NCBI GenBank assembly: GCA_001051155.2 | Contig: JYIP02000002.1 | Location: forward strand, 4,037,583 to 4,101,582 | Length of the DNA stretch: 64,000 nt | Direction of reading: 5' to 3' | From: Chrysoporthe austroafricana | Taxonomy: Eukaryota > Ascomycota > Sordariomycetes > Diaporthales > Cryphonectriaceae | In this document: positions 25,939 through 38,312 of the stretch, in pieces | Layout of the letters: each line of letters begins with the position of its first letter | How positions within the stretch are numbered: the first letter of the stretch is position 1 | Program-made: the position numbers and the translations under genes | Notes under the pieces: model-generated | Seen by the model: the letters and a program-made list of their open reading frames with translations, nothing else | The model's database searches: none | What the model was told of the DNA's origin: nothing

Positions 25939-26634
25939 CTTGATGTCCAGGCCTCGGTCGCCTCCTTGGAAGGAGAAAGAAGAGTGGTTGTGTTATGAAA
26001 GCTGAGAGGTCAAGGTGAAGAGAACAATGTCACTTGGGGATGGAGATATTAGAAGGGCTCGTGTAGTTTCGTTGTTTAGCGAGGGTCTGTCACTGTCTCC
26101 GACGAGATGAGACTGGATATATTGTAGGGGGTTGAGTATAGCCCTGGGCTTCAAGGTGCTTTTGGTCTTGTATGTGAAGAGGCCTCAGGGTCGTGGTTTA
26201 ATTGAGACGCGGTCCAAATCCAGGACGCGACGGCCGCACAGGGAAGCCGTAAAAAGGACAGGGTTAGGGTGAGTGCATCAAGCAAGGTATTCGTCGTCAA
26301 AAAAAGAGGATGCAGCAAGATGTGTTGTCGAATGGAAGGGATATAACCAGGACTCCAGTCGATTCATACGAAAGAAGACCCGTGATTGAAGGGGGGAAGG
26401 TTTCTTATATAGGGTGAAGAGCGTCGTCGCCAAAGACTCGGTCGAGGTGGAGTGGGGGCTTGGAGCGACGACCCCTGTCTTCGTTAGTCCTTTATTTAGG
26501 GTCCCATTACTGTACAATACGTACAGTACAGTAGCATCCCAGTCGCAAGCGCGGTTGTCACGTCGAACCTCTCCCTGCAGTATTACTCCTGATCCGTACC
26601 TGGACAACATCCGCGCCGACCACATGTCTCCAAG
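25939..26634. other. Divergent region between the histone-fold and CLC genes
   Basis: About 700 bp between head-to-head starts, expected to contain both promoters. Long minus-strand open frames here overlap the CLC gene and have no family features. Confidence 0.4.
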
Positions 26635-29290
26635 ATGCAAGCTCGGCGCAGGCCTTCCGTGACCTCGCGCCTCTCCTTTGCTATCAGTACCGCCAGTATC
26701 GCAGAGCGCGGCCAGTCGCTGGACGAACCAAATGTTGCTGCGGACCGTCAGATCGAGGAGGAGATCGCCGAGATCAAGCGCTATGAGGTAGCTAACTGGC
26801 ACCTGGCCCCTGGCCCCCCTCCTCCTCGCGCTCACTGCTGATGCTCTGCGCAGGACTTCACAACCATAGGTACGACTCGAGCATCTGATTCCATCCTCAC
26901 TGCCGCGCCGACGGGACTGCCGCTTACATGAGGGACAGATTGGGTGCAAGATGCCGCTAGGGAGCGATCGCGACGCAAGGCCCGCCGGAAACACACGTCC
27001 AACCTCTACGACACCGGCCAGGTCGACTGGCGACACAAGGCGTATGCTGCGTACGAGGCCGCGCAAGGATGGATCGTGGTTACCATCATCGGCGCTGCCA
27101 TCGGGCTCAACGCCGCCTTCTTAAACATCATCACGGAGTGGCTGTCGGACATCAAGATGGGACACTGCACAACCGCCTTCTACCTCAACGAGAAGTTCTG
27201 TTGCTGGGGCGAAGACAACGGTCAGTGTGCCCCTGGCCTGGGAGACGGCAGCTTGCTGACGGGTCGAGACAGGTTGTCCAGCTTGGCATCGATGGACCGG
27301 CTTCGAGCCTGCTAACTACGTGATCTATATCCTCTTCGCAACAACGTTTGCCTGTGTGTCGGCCACTCTGGTCAGGTGCTATGCACCTTATGCCGCTGGT
27401 TCAGGCATTTCCGAAATCAAATGCATCATAGCAGGTTTCGTGATGAAGGGCTTCCTGGGATTCTGGACCCTGATCATCAAATCAGTCTGTTTGCCTCTGG
27501 CTATCTCCTCTGGCCTCTCGGTCGGAAAGGAAGGACCCAGTGTGCACTACGCTGTCTGCACCGGAAATGTCATAGGGAGGCTGTTCACGAAATACAAGCG
27601 CAGTGCCTCAAAGATGCGAGAGCTACTGAGCGCATGCGCTGCCGCAGGCGTTGCTGTTGCTTTCGGAAGCCCCATTGGAGGTGTTCTGTTCTCACTGGAA
27701 GAGATGAGTAACCATTTTCCCTTGAAGACCATGTGGCGGAGTTACTTTTGTGCTCTCGTCGCGACAATGGCCTTGGCTGCTATGAACCCTTTCAGGACTG
27801 GCCAGCTTGTTATGTTCTCAGTTCATTACGATCGAACGTGGCATTTCTTCGAGATCCCTTTCTACATCGTCATTGGCGTCTTCGGTGGTCTCTACGGTGC
27901 CTTCGTCATCAAATGGAATCTCCGCTATCAGGCCTTCCGCAAGAAGTACCTGGTCCAGTACCCCGTTCTCGAAGCAACATTGCTCGCTCTTGCGACTGCC
28001 CTGGTGTGCTACTGGAATGCCTTTCTGAGGATAGACATGACAGAGAGTATGGAAATCCTGTTCCTTGAGTGCGAAGGCACAGAGGACTACAAAGGGCTAT
28101 GCGACGCCCCGAACCGGCTGTGGAACATTTTGTCTCTGACGTCGGCGACGCTCATCCGCATCTTCTTCGTCATCATCTCGTACGGTTGCAAGGTGCCGGC
28201 TGGAATATTCGTGCCCTCGATGGCCATCGGCGCAACATTCGGGCGAGCTGTCGGTATCATCGTGCAGGCTATCCACGATGCCCATCCTAACAGCTCCTAC
28301 TTCTCGACCTGTGAGCCAGACGTCCCGTGCATCACGCCAGGCACCTATGCCTTCCTCGGCGCCGCGGCAGCACTCTCCGGCATCATGCACATAACCATAT
28401 CTGTTGTGGTCATCATGTTCGAGGTCACCGGAGCCCTGATCTACATATTGCCAACGATGGTCGTCGTAGGCGTCACAAAGTGGGTCAGCGAGCTATTCGG
28501 ACGCGGGGGAATTGCAGATCGCATGATCTGGTTCAGCGGGTTTCCTTTCCTAGACAACAAGGAGGAATCCAATCTGGGCGTGCCGGTCTCGCAGGCCATG
28601 ATCGCAGACGTCGTCTCCATACAAGCCACCGGCCTAACACTCCGGGACGTCGAGCAGCTGCTGGCCGAGGATAAATATCAAGGATTCCCGGTCATCGAAG
28701 CCGACAAGACGCTGGTGGGATACATCGGACGCACCGAGTTGCGGTATGCGATCAACAGGGTCAAGAAGGAGCGGTCCCTGGCCCCTGGCGCGCGGTGTAC
28801 TTTTTCGAGTCCTCGCAGCGGCGATAATCCGCCTACTACACCCTCTACGCCATCCATTACGGTCCACATGGACTCGATGTCGCTGGCGTCGATAGACTTT
28901 AGCCGCTTTGTGGACATCACTCCAGTGACTGTGCACCCCCGCCTCCCGCTCGACACCGTCATGGAGCTGTTCCGCAAGATTGGCCCGCGAGTCATCCTCA
29001 TCGAGTACCACGGGAAGCTCAGCGGCCTTGTCACGGTCAAGGACTGCCTCAAGTACCAGATCAAGGAGGAGGCCGCCGAGAACCCGCGCGACGACCAGGA
29101 CCTCGTGCGCAGCCAGGAGAAGCTCTGGGGCGTGTTTCAGCAGGTGGCCGGCTGGGTGTCGGACAAGGTGTCGAGCGCATCGGGGGGCCGGATACGCCTG
29201 AGCGGCTCAAACGACAACCTCGTCGGCGGGCCGATAATGGAGGGGACCGAGCTGGCTGAGGATGATGGCGTTGAGCTCGAGGATAGATAG
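26635..29290 (+). CDS. CLC-family chloride channel / Cl-/H+ exchanger
   Basis: Four exons: 26635-26787, 26854-26869 (16 nt), 26939-27220, 27273-29290, giving 822 aa. CLC selectivity motifs are present: GSGISEIK (193-200), GKEGPSVH (235-242) with the gating glutamate at 237, and GSPIGGVLFSLEE. The glutamate in that last motif corresponds to the proton glutamate of CLC-type exchangers, so coupled 2Cl-/H+ exchange is more likely than a pure channel. The MTES and ALSGIMHITISVVVIMFEVTG segments follow. Two CBS domains occupy about 590-645 and 690-745. The N-terminus is basic and cytosolic. It resembles the Gef1/CLC-3 group of endosomal, Golgi and vacuolar exchangers. The 16-nt exon 2 is flanked by clean splice sites. 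Convergent with egt1. Confidence 0.92.
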
Positions 29291-30129
29291 AGGGTTATAT
29301 ATAGACTAGGGTTGGCACTTTTGCTTATTTACACGCTTTGGACTACATCACGGAACATAGACTCTGGCGACGAAACTTACGCGGTGTATTGTGCAATTGT
29401 AGAGACTGACCAAGTCAACTTTACTGTGAGTGAGGTGGACCGCGTGCGACAGCTGGCTATGAGTATATCAGCTGTCTCGATTCTGATCTTAGTACCTCTT
29501 TGTCTTCCGATTACCCCCTTCACATTTGAGTTGACTTTTTTTTGGGGGGGGGGGGACCGGTGGGAGGAATAAAAGCGAAACGGAACTAGCATTTGCTCTA
29601 CGCGGATCGACCGGTATGTGAGCGACTAGGTCCTCCAAGGGTGCGAGCACGAGGTTTATCAACAATTTCTGCCCCGGGCCATCTGAGGCTTCTACTCCCA
29701 TTTCGGCTCATTCACTCTTCGACAGCGCAAGTGGGCTATCGTAAAACGAAACCATGTCACCGAGTCCATGTGATTAGAAGCAACGACGCATCGCACGAGA
29801 ATCGATCAATTCGTTTCACGTACACACGAACGAACTATTACCAAAGGCCCTTTTGTTTTCCTTGTCCCCTTGAATCCCAAAAAATGACCGTGATGACACG
29901 TCGATACCAGGGTGCAAGATACCCCGGTATACGATAGCCACCAATCCTCTCCCTTGCGCCCGCGTATATAATCTGCAGATGCAAGAGATGGCTGAGGCCC
30001 GGCGCACCCACTGAAGAACAGTACCCAAGTTGAGTGGTCTGGACTGGATGCGCACTAGATTACGGGGTGCCCGCCCGTGTTGAGACAGGCGAGACAGCGC
30101 GGAGCGGTGCCGCGACTCTCGATACATGC
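29291..30129. other. Convergent 3' flanks of the CLC gene and egt1
   Basis: About 840 bp without a gene. Contains a T8 run immediately followed by G12 (29536-29555). Confidence 0.4.
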
Positions 30130-33100
30130 CTATTGCACGTCGCGAACGAGCCTGGCCCCGCTCCATACGTAGAGGTAGTTCCGCTGGTACCAGTTGACAC
30201 TATGCGGTGAGGCGTCAGCATGGTTGACGGGAGGAGTGAGTTGAGATGAACAGGACTTACAACGACTTCCGTCCGGCGATGCGCGGGTGCGTGGCCCACG
30301 ACCCGCCGAGGATGATGTTGTGTTTCTCGTCGAAAAAGTCGGCTACAGTGAAAACGCAAGTCAGCAAGGTGTCCTTGGATCGAGAAGTAGCTCTGTTGTT
30401 GAGCGATCACTCACCAGTGTAGGCAGGATACAGCGCCATAGGCTCGAAACCCTCCCACTTCCGCAGGGTTGAGCTCGTCCACTCCCACACGCCGCCCATC
30501 TCGCCTTGCCCACAGAGTCTGTTGCCATTGGCCGTGACCGGAACCGGATGCCAGTTGTGGAAACCCACATTGGCACCGTCAAGGTCGATGAAGAGGCCAC
30601 TTTCCTCTCCATCGGCACCTCCGTTTGCAGCTCGTGATGGCGGTGTCTCCTCCACCCCGTCGTTGCTGAGGTGCCTGGAATGAAATCGTTAGCTCTACTT
30701 TCTTCGCCTCCCTTTCAGGCAGTGGGAAACTTCTTACCCATTCACAGCAGGGACCGTCTTCCCAAGCTTCTTCTCGGCCTTGTCCTTCTTCAGAACGCTG
30801 ACATGCTCATAAATGCTGCGGGCCTCCTCGAATGTTGGGATTCGACCGCCCAGCCACGACGCACAGCCGGCGAGCTCATTGTAGGAAGCAAAGATCGGCC
30901 AGTCCAAAGCATACTTCAAGGGTACGAGGCCGTAGACGGTTCGAATGGCCTTGTCTTCTAGGAACGAGCTTGGCAACGATGGCGAGTCCTCAACAAGACC
31001 GTTCGTGTGAGCGTGACCGTTAGCGTTAGATCGTCCGATGGAGCTGTCCGTGTGGGACGCGCCGTTGGGCACTTGTCCGCCGGGCCTGACTTCGACCCAG
31101 GATGCCGGGATGTGCGTGGCATTTGTGGCGTAGAGATATTGCGCATACTATTCAGATCAGCAATGAGGATCGTCTAACAGCCTGGACAAACGAAGCAGTA
31201 ATAACTTACCTCCTCGTTTGTGATAGGTCTTCCTTTAGCCTGGAAGGCGTGCACTTTTGCCTTCCTCCGCGGCTTCTCGTTGTCCCTGCAAGACGTTAGC
31301 TCAGAAAGAATGACGGCGAGCCACGGGTTTCACATACCATCCGAAATGGCAGCTCATATCGGTTCCATCCTCCGGGTCATCCATTCCAATGGTAATATCC
31401 TGTGCGGGAATGTCGAACCACTGGTTTTCAACCCTTGCAGCCTTGGCTTTCTGAGCCATGTCCACGAAGTCCGTTCGTACCACGTTGGGCGGCGGGAGGG
31501 TCTTCTCGCTCTGCACAAGCATATAGAGAAGAGTTTCGAGATGCATCACCTCGTGCTCAAAGCTGACCCATATAGCCCTCGCGATGGGCCGAGGTATGCT
31601 TTCAGCTCCATTTCTGTAATAGGCTCGCAGGCGCTCACGAACGCGTTCCTGGTATTCCAGGATTTCTTCGACTGGTGGCCATTCGTCTGGAATAATAGAG
31701 TGAGCGTGGCAGTGCTCTGGGTTGTCCACGTCCGGGTCAATGCCTCGTTCAAAGATGGTTATATAATGTCTGGGCTCGGTCGGTGCATCTTTGGTCGTCT
31801 TATTCAACTGGATGTCTAGGAACGTCGGCGTATGTCCAAGATAGAAAATGCATGCGTTCCGGAGCTTGATGGGCTTGTCCAAAAGCTCTTCCTGTGAGAT
31901 CATGCCTCTAGTTACGGTGTCCCATGCTGCCCACAGACCGTCCCAATCTTCCAGGGTGGGCAAGGCAGAGGAGGCGTAAACAGAAGGTACCAGACTGAAG
32001 GGCATTTTCGGTTTAGCCAGCATATGCAGACCTGTAAGAAAAGAACAATCAGATGAGCTCACGTCACCTGCTTGGCGGACGGGTATATATTTGATTTCTG
32101 AGAGCGGATGGCTTTGACGTCGTTGATAAGCAAGCTATTCCGCTTAGCTCTTATAAGTGGCGCTGGGGCCGCCCCGCAGCGCATGCGTCAAATGACAGGC
32201 GCCAGAAACAAGGATTACTCTCGACGGAGTCCGACAGAAGAATCAACAGATCACGAGTGCTAACTTGTACCCAACAGGGCGTGGGGGATCGTATGATTCC
32301 CCAGAAACGAGTGGCCAGGGGGGAAACAACCCGCGGTGGAGACCAGGGGGGAATATAAGACAGCATGGAAGTAGGAGTGAACTCACCATATTCTTGGCCC
32401 AGCATCCACGAGTCGGCCTCTTCCAGACCTGCTGTGTTCCACAACTTGGTCGCAGCAGGTAGCGAGTACTTCAGGCTCTGTTCGACCTGGATGCGCTCTT
32501 GAGCCTTGATGGTTTCACCGAGGACTACCACATCTATGACTGGGGCGTAGAACGCTTGATGACGACCTCCCTCGTCGTCATAGACGTATTCGCCGATCAC
32601 CTTCCAGTCCTCGATTTTAAACGCTTCTTCGCCGAGAATATCGTTTGCATTGAGCAAGCCGTTAAGAATGAATCTGGAATTTTCTCAGCGTCATTCTTGT
32701 TTCTTGAGCAATTGCAAACCATCTCCTTACGAATGAGTTACACCCTCTCGGTCTGCCCACATTCCGATACATCAGTAAAAATAATGTGAGGACTATCTGT
32801 GCAACTAACCATTATATGCGTGACTGCCATCATCGTTAGCTTCCTGAAGTTGCGCATGGTGGGAGAGGAATTTGGACCGTACAATACTTTGGCTGGATCG
32901 AGACACGAGTCCAGGCCAACCAGCATAGTGTCTCCGGGGCTGAGAACACGCGCAAAGCCTCTCAAGAATTCTGAGGCCTCGTGACGGTGAAAGTTACCTG
33001 TCGCAACTGTAAGCATGATATATGACACGAGAGGCGGGCTCGCGCACCAATGCTCGAGCCGAGCGAGAGGACGCATTTCTGCCGTCGCATGTTTGAGGGC

Positions 33101-33764
33101 TCCTTCAGCCAGTCCCGGCCATCGTCGTATGTGCCCAACAGGCCGTGGGTCCTTACGTGCCTGTAAGCAGGCAGCTGGGCAAGAGTCCTCTCGAGCTCCT
33201 TCCGGTCCAGGTCCAGCGCATAGTAGTCGATCTGCTTCCCGGCCTCTTCGAAGGCCTGGAGGAGCAGGTTGACCTTGCGCAGGTTTCTGAGACATCAGCG
33301 TCAGGGAGTGTGTCAACTATGGCGACGAGCTAATCAAGAACCTACCCACTCCCAAGCTCGATGACCATAGCGCCAGCGGGAATTCTCCCTGCGATTCTTG
33401 AAGCCGAGCGTGTCAGGACCTTGATCTCGTCATTGGTCAAGTAATACTCTTCCAGATACGTTATCTGGCTCGCAGTCAGTGCCAAGCACACTCCAGCGAT
33501 GCGCCCAGGGGAGGGTATTACTTCTTCGAAGAGTTGTAGCCCCCGCTGGTTGTAGAGTAGGAGGGTTGGCAGCTTCCTCGGGCCATGTTTCGGTTTCAGG
33601 AGAGCATGTATCTCGTCCTTGATATTCATCTCGACGGCCGCGGACCGAATATCAATGATATCTATGGCTGGCTTTCGGGCGGCTGGCAGCCCTTCCGCCC
33701 TGGCAGCCCTGACGAGGGTGGGAAGACCAGTTGGCACAACGGCGGAACGTGTTGCTACAGCCAT
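30130..33764 (-). CDS. egt1: Ergothioneine biosynthesis protein Egt1 (EgtD-EgtB fusion)
   Basis: Egt1 trimethylates histidine to hercynine with SAM, then forms the C-S bond with cysteine to hercynylcysteine sulfoxide. Thirteen exons on the minus strand: 33764-33522, 33464-33346, 33286-33048, 32997-32883, 32823-32810, 32752-32731, 32673-32387, 32031-31338, 31285-31210, 31147-30738, 30674-30415, 30342-30261, 30199-30130; 876 aa. Domains: EgtD-type methyltransferase (about 25-340, with VIELGSGN and FILNGLLNAND), a DinB-like iron-binding domain with H506-x3-H510-x-E512, and a C-terminal sulfatase-modifying-factor fold (GFHNWHPVPV, GGVWEWTSS). Exons 5 and 6 are 14 and 22 nt and together restore HAYNDREGVTHS, a conserved EgtD stretch. 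Intron 7 (355 nt) is far longer than the rest. An in-frame upstream ATG could add about 40 residues; 33764 was preferred. Confidence 0.93.
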
Positions 33765-36710
33765 GATCGCAGCGTGGCACATGGGATATGGCAATGGGAT
33801 CTGGGAAACTTGAGAACGTGAGGCGGTGGTGGGCTGAGATGTGGCGCCGCTGGTGAAGATATACAAGAGACCTCTGAGTGACACTGCGGTGACGAGCGGT
33901 GCCTGGGATTTGTGAGCAGGACAGAGTACCCATCAGGTAATCCATATAGGAGCTGAGGCGATTAGTCGAGGTCCACGCCACGCCACGCGGCAGCTAGGGT
34001 AGCAAAGTGCAGGTCAGCTGGTACTAGGTAAGGGCCCTCGGATGTAAGTAGCCGTAACCGTAGCAGCCAAAGCCGGTAGGCGGCCAGGGCTGGGTCACGG
34101 TGACGAGATGGTCCCTCACATCTTCACCTCGGAGGAGCTGGTGGGACAGGGTTGACCGCTGCGCCAGCCGCCCCAGGGTGCGAGGGCTGGGTCCCATCGC
34201 GCAGCGTGGAGGTTCCCGGGCCCCGTACACCTCACCTGGGCGCATCGCAATGGTACATGGGGCCGCCCAGGGAGAGACACGCTGAGGCGACTCGACGGAT
34301 GACCGGAAGGGAGAGGCAGAGGCAGAGGTGCCCCCCGTGGGTTGGTGCCCTGAAAGCGGCGAGTACACAGTACATCGGGCCCGACGGGAACGGAGCGATG
34401 GTCACAAAGGGGAGCGCCCGGTCGTGCTCCACGCTAGGTTCGCAGCAGTTGGGGAAATGCCGTCAGCAACGAGGCCGGGCGAGTATCGTTTTGTAATGAG
34501 TTGCATAGGAGGATGTCAGGCCCAAGGCGAGTGAGGTTGAGCCAGCCAGTCAGGGGGCCCGCAGTCCCACGCCCGGCCCAGCCATACATTGTAGTGCTAT
34601 GCTACTACCATAGTAGGGCACCACCTGGCGCTAGGAGGGGTTTAGCGCCGTGGCCCACCGCGCGCGGCGTGCACGGCGTAGGGCGTGCACGGGCGCGCGG
34701 GCACACACGGGGTGGCGGGGTGACGGTGACGGGGCAGGTGGGGCCCCACTGGGGCCCCTGCCGTTGGACCGACCCGCGCCTTCCAGTGTGCCTCCGCTTC
34801 TTTCTTCTTGTCCCCGGCGCGCCATGCCAAGGCTGTTCCTGCTCCTGTCATGCAATGCGGCCGTGCTAGCAACAACCATCACCACCTCGCCGTCGTCATC
34901 GTGCATCTCCAGGTGGTTCTGTGCTGGTCATCCCCACGCACGGGTGGGCAGAACCTCTCTCTTGACTAGCCGGCCATTACGCCTAAACTGCATGCCTGAG
35001 GTAATACTATCTAAGTGTGGTACGGTACTTCCTCGGCCTCCGGGAGGTCGACCGTGCACCACGATGTGGGCTGAGACTACCCACGACAGGTCCGCTGGGT
35101 CCAGCTGTCAGACCACGGCGCAGCCCTGCGAGTCGTCGTGCCTCTCATGCTACCCAGCTGCCAACTTTGGCAGCTCGTTCCCCCCAGGATGCAGCCTTGA
35201 AACCGTCGCCCTCACGATCGGCCCCGGGGGTGATATGGCGTATCCACATGACCCTCCCATCGATGGCACTTTTTCGGCGATTATGTCCTCATCTCATCCC
35301 ATACTGCGAGACGCGTATCGAGACCGGCTGGACCCTGGAGGAGGCACGGGGAGGGAACGTCTGGTCTGCTGTCTGGCCGTTTCCCGACTGGAGCTCGACG
35401 AGCGGCGAGCGGCGAGCGGCGAGCTGTTGTGCCCCCGTTCCGCATCCGGCAATGTTCTGGAACTTCCATACCAAAACTCTATTCCCAAAAACCCTCCGAA
35501 CCCCCTGGTTCCTGGATCGACGGGTCCAGCTGAAGGGACAAGAGCGTTCAGCTGCTGCTAGCTGTCGTCGGCAGGGCGCACCGCCTCTCAGCTCTTCCCA
35601 CGAGGCCTCTGGCGGTGCCGGGGTGTGTCCGCACCGCTACGTCAACCCAGCTGAGGCGGCAGAGATCGCCTTCCTCATCTTGCTGCTTGCTTGCTCGATG
35701 CTACGGCGCCACGCCTCACCGGCTCGACGAGCTGCAGAAGCCGCATGCACACCTGCCGCTGCCTGGATGCACATCATCTGCGGGGAAACCTGGGCACGCA
35801 TTCCCTCCTGCCTGAATCTCCCTGCCCGCCGACATACGAGCGAGACACGAGCGGTCAGGTGCTATCGACGGAGGATCCCGCACCATCCTGTGTAATTTTA
35901 TCATCTCCCTCGTCTCACCCTAACAAGCGCGGTGCCGATCGTGCCAGGGCCGCCGGGAGGGACAGCGAAGGGGTCCAACGCCTGCGGGGCCCTCGGGCAC
36001 GGGGGCCGAAATGGCCTCAATCACGAGGCAACAGTGTGTCCTGATATCAAGCCACTGTCAGTGTGCTGGGTAACATCCGAGCCTCCCGACGAGACGTCGG
36101 AGCCAGGGCCCACAGCTTCGCCCGGGACCCGGGCTCGACCCCCGGGGGTCCACCGTCCAGCGCTACCAGACGGACCTCGGCCAAGCTGACCCGCTCGATC
36201 TAATCCTCTACAAGCCGTCCTGTAGTAAGCCAATCGACAGTAGATGATGCTCTCGTTCACTGAGTGGTGCTGCCCACCTTCGTAGTGGATTCCCACCGAG
36301 ACTCCGTGCCTATTCCCAGAGCTATGCACCCCATGATGAATTCGATAAGCTACAGTCAGCGCCACAGCCCCTGCCATGCAAACGCAAATAAGCTCCTAAG
36401 ATGATCACCCGCTCGTCAGTGAGTCACCTGATAGCGCGTATTGACCGTGTGAACAAGCTAGAGGAACGCATATTACCCCGTCCAATAATAAAGCAGCGTG
36501 TCGATGCTGCAGGTCTGTGGGGTCGAGCTTCCGGGACATGTATCACAAGTGCTTATCGAAAGGGCGCGCCTTAAGCGCCACGAGCGCCACGAGCCCGAAC
36601 ACAGCTCATCCCTTAGGTCTTATGGTCCCGCGGTCCATCTTACGACGTGCTGGGAGCCAAACTCTATCCGAACATACCGTATAGTCATCATCCTTGAATT
36701 GGGCGTGATC
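33765..36710. other. Gene-free divergent region between egt1 and the GFA gene
   Basis: About 2.9 kb between two head-to-head starts. I see no coding gene, transposon ends or RNA structure. There is a short GAGCGGC repeat (about 35397-35424), and an imperfect CCCGGG-rich patch near 36118-36148. The open frames are compositionally random. Confidence 0.45.
35397..35424 (+). repeat. GAGCGGC short tandem repeat
   Basis: About three to four copies of a 7-bp unit in tandem within non-coding DNA. Confidence 0.6.
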
Positions 36711-38312
36711 ATGACAGAGATTCTGAAGACTTATCGTGGCAACTGCCACTGTGGCGCCTTCGTCTACGGTGAGATCCTCCGTCCCTCGCTCTGTGATTCC
36801 ATCCACGCTCCGAGGAGATTGGTTGTCTTTGCATTACGAACGGACTCAGAAGTTGCTCTGCTTTTGCGCCTTTGCTCCACATGACCACCCTCCCTCTTCA
36901 GCAGCCCATTTCGTATCGTATCGTATCGAACCTCCCTCTCGTCCTCTCACACGTCGGAGACGGACGTGCACGTAAGTCGACCGGGTTGATCGCTAATCAG
37001 GAAATGCGCACAAGAGGTCGACCTCCCCGAGATCAAGAGCTATGACGAATGCAACTGCAGCATCTGCCACAAGAAAGGCTACGCCTGGCTGTTCCCCGAA
37101 GAGGGCCAGCTGCGCTTCGTCAAGGGCTCCATGGACGGCCTGGCCGTCTACACCTATGGAAACGGCGACTATTCCCACCGGGTTGGTAGTCAAGCACCCG
37201 GAGCGTGAGGGGGCGAGATAGTGCATCACCACCGCTGACCCTCGCCGGGCGACCTGTCCAGTTTTGCGCTGAGTGCGGGACGGCCGTGATGGCTGATAAG
37301 CCCAAGGCGACTCCGTCTCAGTACCTGAATGTGAGTTCTGGACGCGCGAGCCCTCGGGGCAGCCTGAGGCAGACGTGAAGGTGTCGTAGGTACTGAGGTC
37401 GCCCGCAGGCTCGCACCATCCAGAATCTGGACGTCTGGTCCCTGGACGTCAAGAAGTAAGCAGGCCCGCACGCACGCACGCGCAGGAGATCCGGCTGGCC
37501 GTGTCGCTGACGAACCCCGTTCCCCAAGGTTCGACGGCAAGGCACTGCCGCCCCCTTGGGAACCGCCCGTCTACAAGGGCCCGGAGCCGGTTGCGACGGT
37601 TGAGAACGGGAAGACCTGTGCGTAGCGAGTCTTGACCTTCCCCCCCCCTCCCTTCCACGGGACGATAGAGTGCCCCATCCGCACTCACCCCGCTGACCTC
37701 ACCGACCCGGATGGAGACCACGGCAGCTGCCACTGCGGAGCAGTGACGATCGCCCTAAAGGTCAAGCCACTCGAGACATTCGACCGCTCCAAGCACGAGG
37801 ACAGGATCGTCGAGTGCAACTGCAGCGTCTGCATGCGGGTGAGCACGGCCGGCCATGCCCCGCCCGCAGGACCCCCGGGGGCGTGTAACACCGCGCGGAG
37901 CTGACGAGTCGAGACTAGGGCGCCTACATCTGGGTCTACCAGCACAAGGACCAGACCGTTGTCCAGGGCCGGGAGCACCTGTCGTACCGCGTCTTCGGGC
38001 ACAGCATCATGCGCAAGGCCTTCTGCAAGCACTGCGGGGTGCACATCTGCAACGAAGCGAACCCGCTGACGGGTAGGAAGCCCCGCCCCCTCGGTGGTGC
38101 CTTTTCGGGAGGCGATGGCCAGCTGACCACTTCTCCTCCCCGTAGATGAAGAGTATGAGCGCCTGGACGAGTATCTCAGGGACAGGCGTGACAGATCGGT
38201 CAACAATAGGAACTTCACCCTGAGGATCCTGGATGACTTTGACTGTAGCACCCTGGAGACCCAGAAGCTTGATGGGTGGAATCTGATCAAGGGGGATTAC
38301 ACCAACCCTTGA
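36711..38312 (+). CDS. Tandem GFA (CENP-V) domain zinc protein
   Basis: Eight exons: 36711-36768, 37015-37181, 37262-37330, 37409-37455, 37529-37617, 37717-37838, 37919-38072, 38146-38312, giving 290 aa. Two glutathione-dependent formaldehyde-activating (GFA) folds stand in tandem. Each carries the zinc ligands in order: CHCG, then CNCSIC (repeat 1) or CNCSVC (repeat 2), then CAECG or CKHCG. GFA enzymes speed formation of S-hydroxymethylglutathione, but most fungal members have no tested activity. Exon 6 appears to use a weak acceptor ending GGAG at 37716, chosen because it restores KTYHGSCHCGAV. Intron 1 (246 nt) is long and also contains a GTAAGT. The gene is convergent with the eIF2B-alpha gene. 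Confidence 0.85.
36908..36926 (+). repeat. CGTAT pentanucleotide microsatellite in intron 1 of the GFA gene
   Basis: Three consecutive cgtat units inside the first, 246-nt intron of the GFA-domain gene. Confidence 0.6.

Noticed and set aside
26278..27066. Minus-strand frame of 262 codons
   Set aside because: Overlaps the start of the CLC gene; no family features.
34650..35895. Two overlapping plus-strand frames of about 300 codons
   Set aside because: Composition is random and Pro/Arg/Ser-rich, no domain or splice logic; treated as chance frames in GC-rich DNA.
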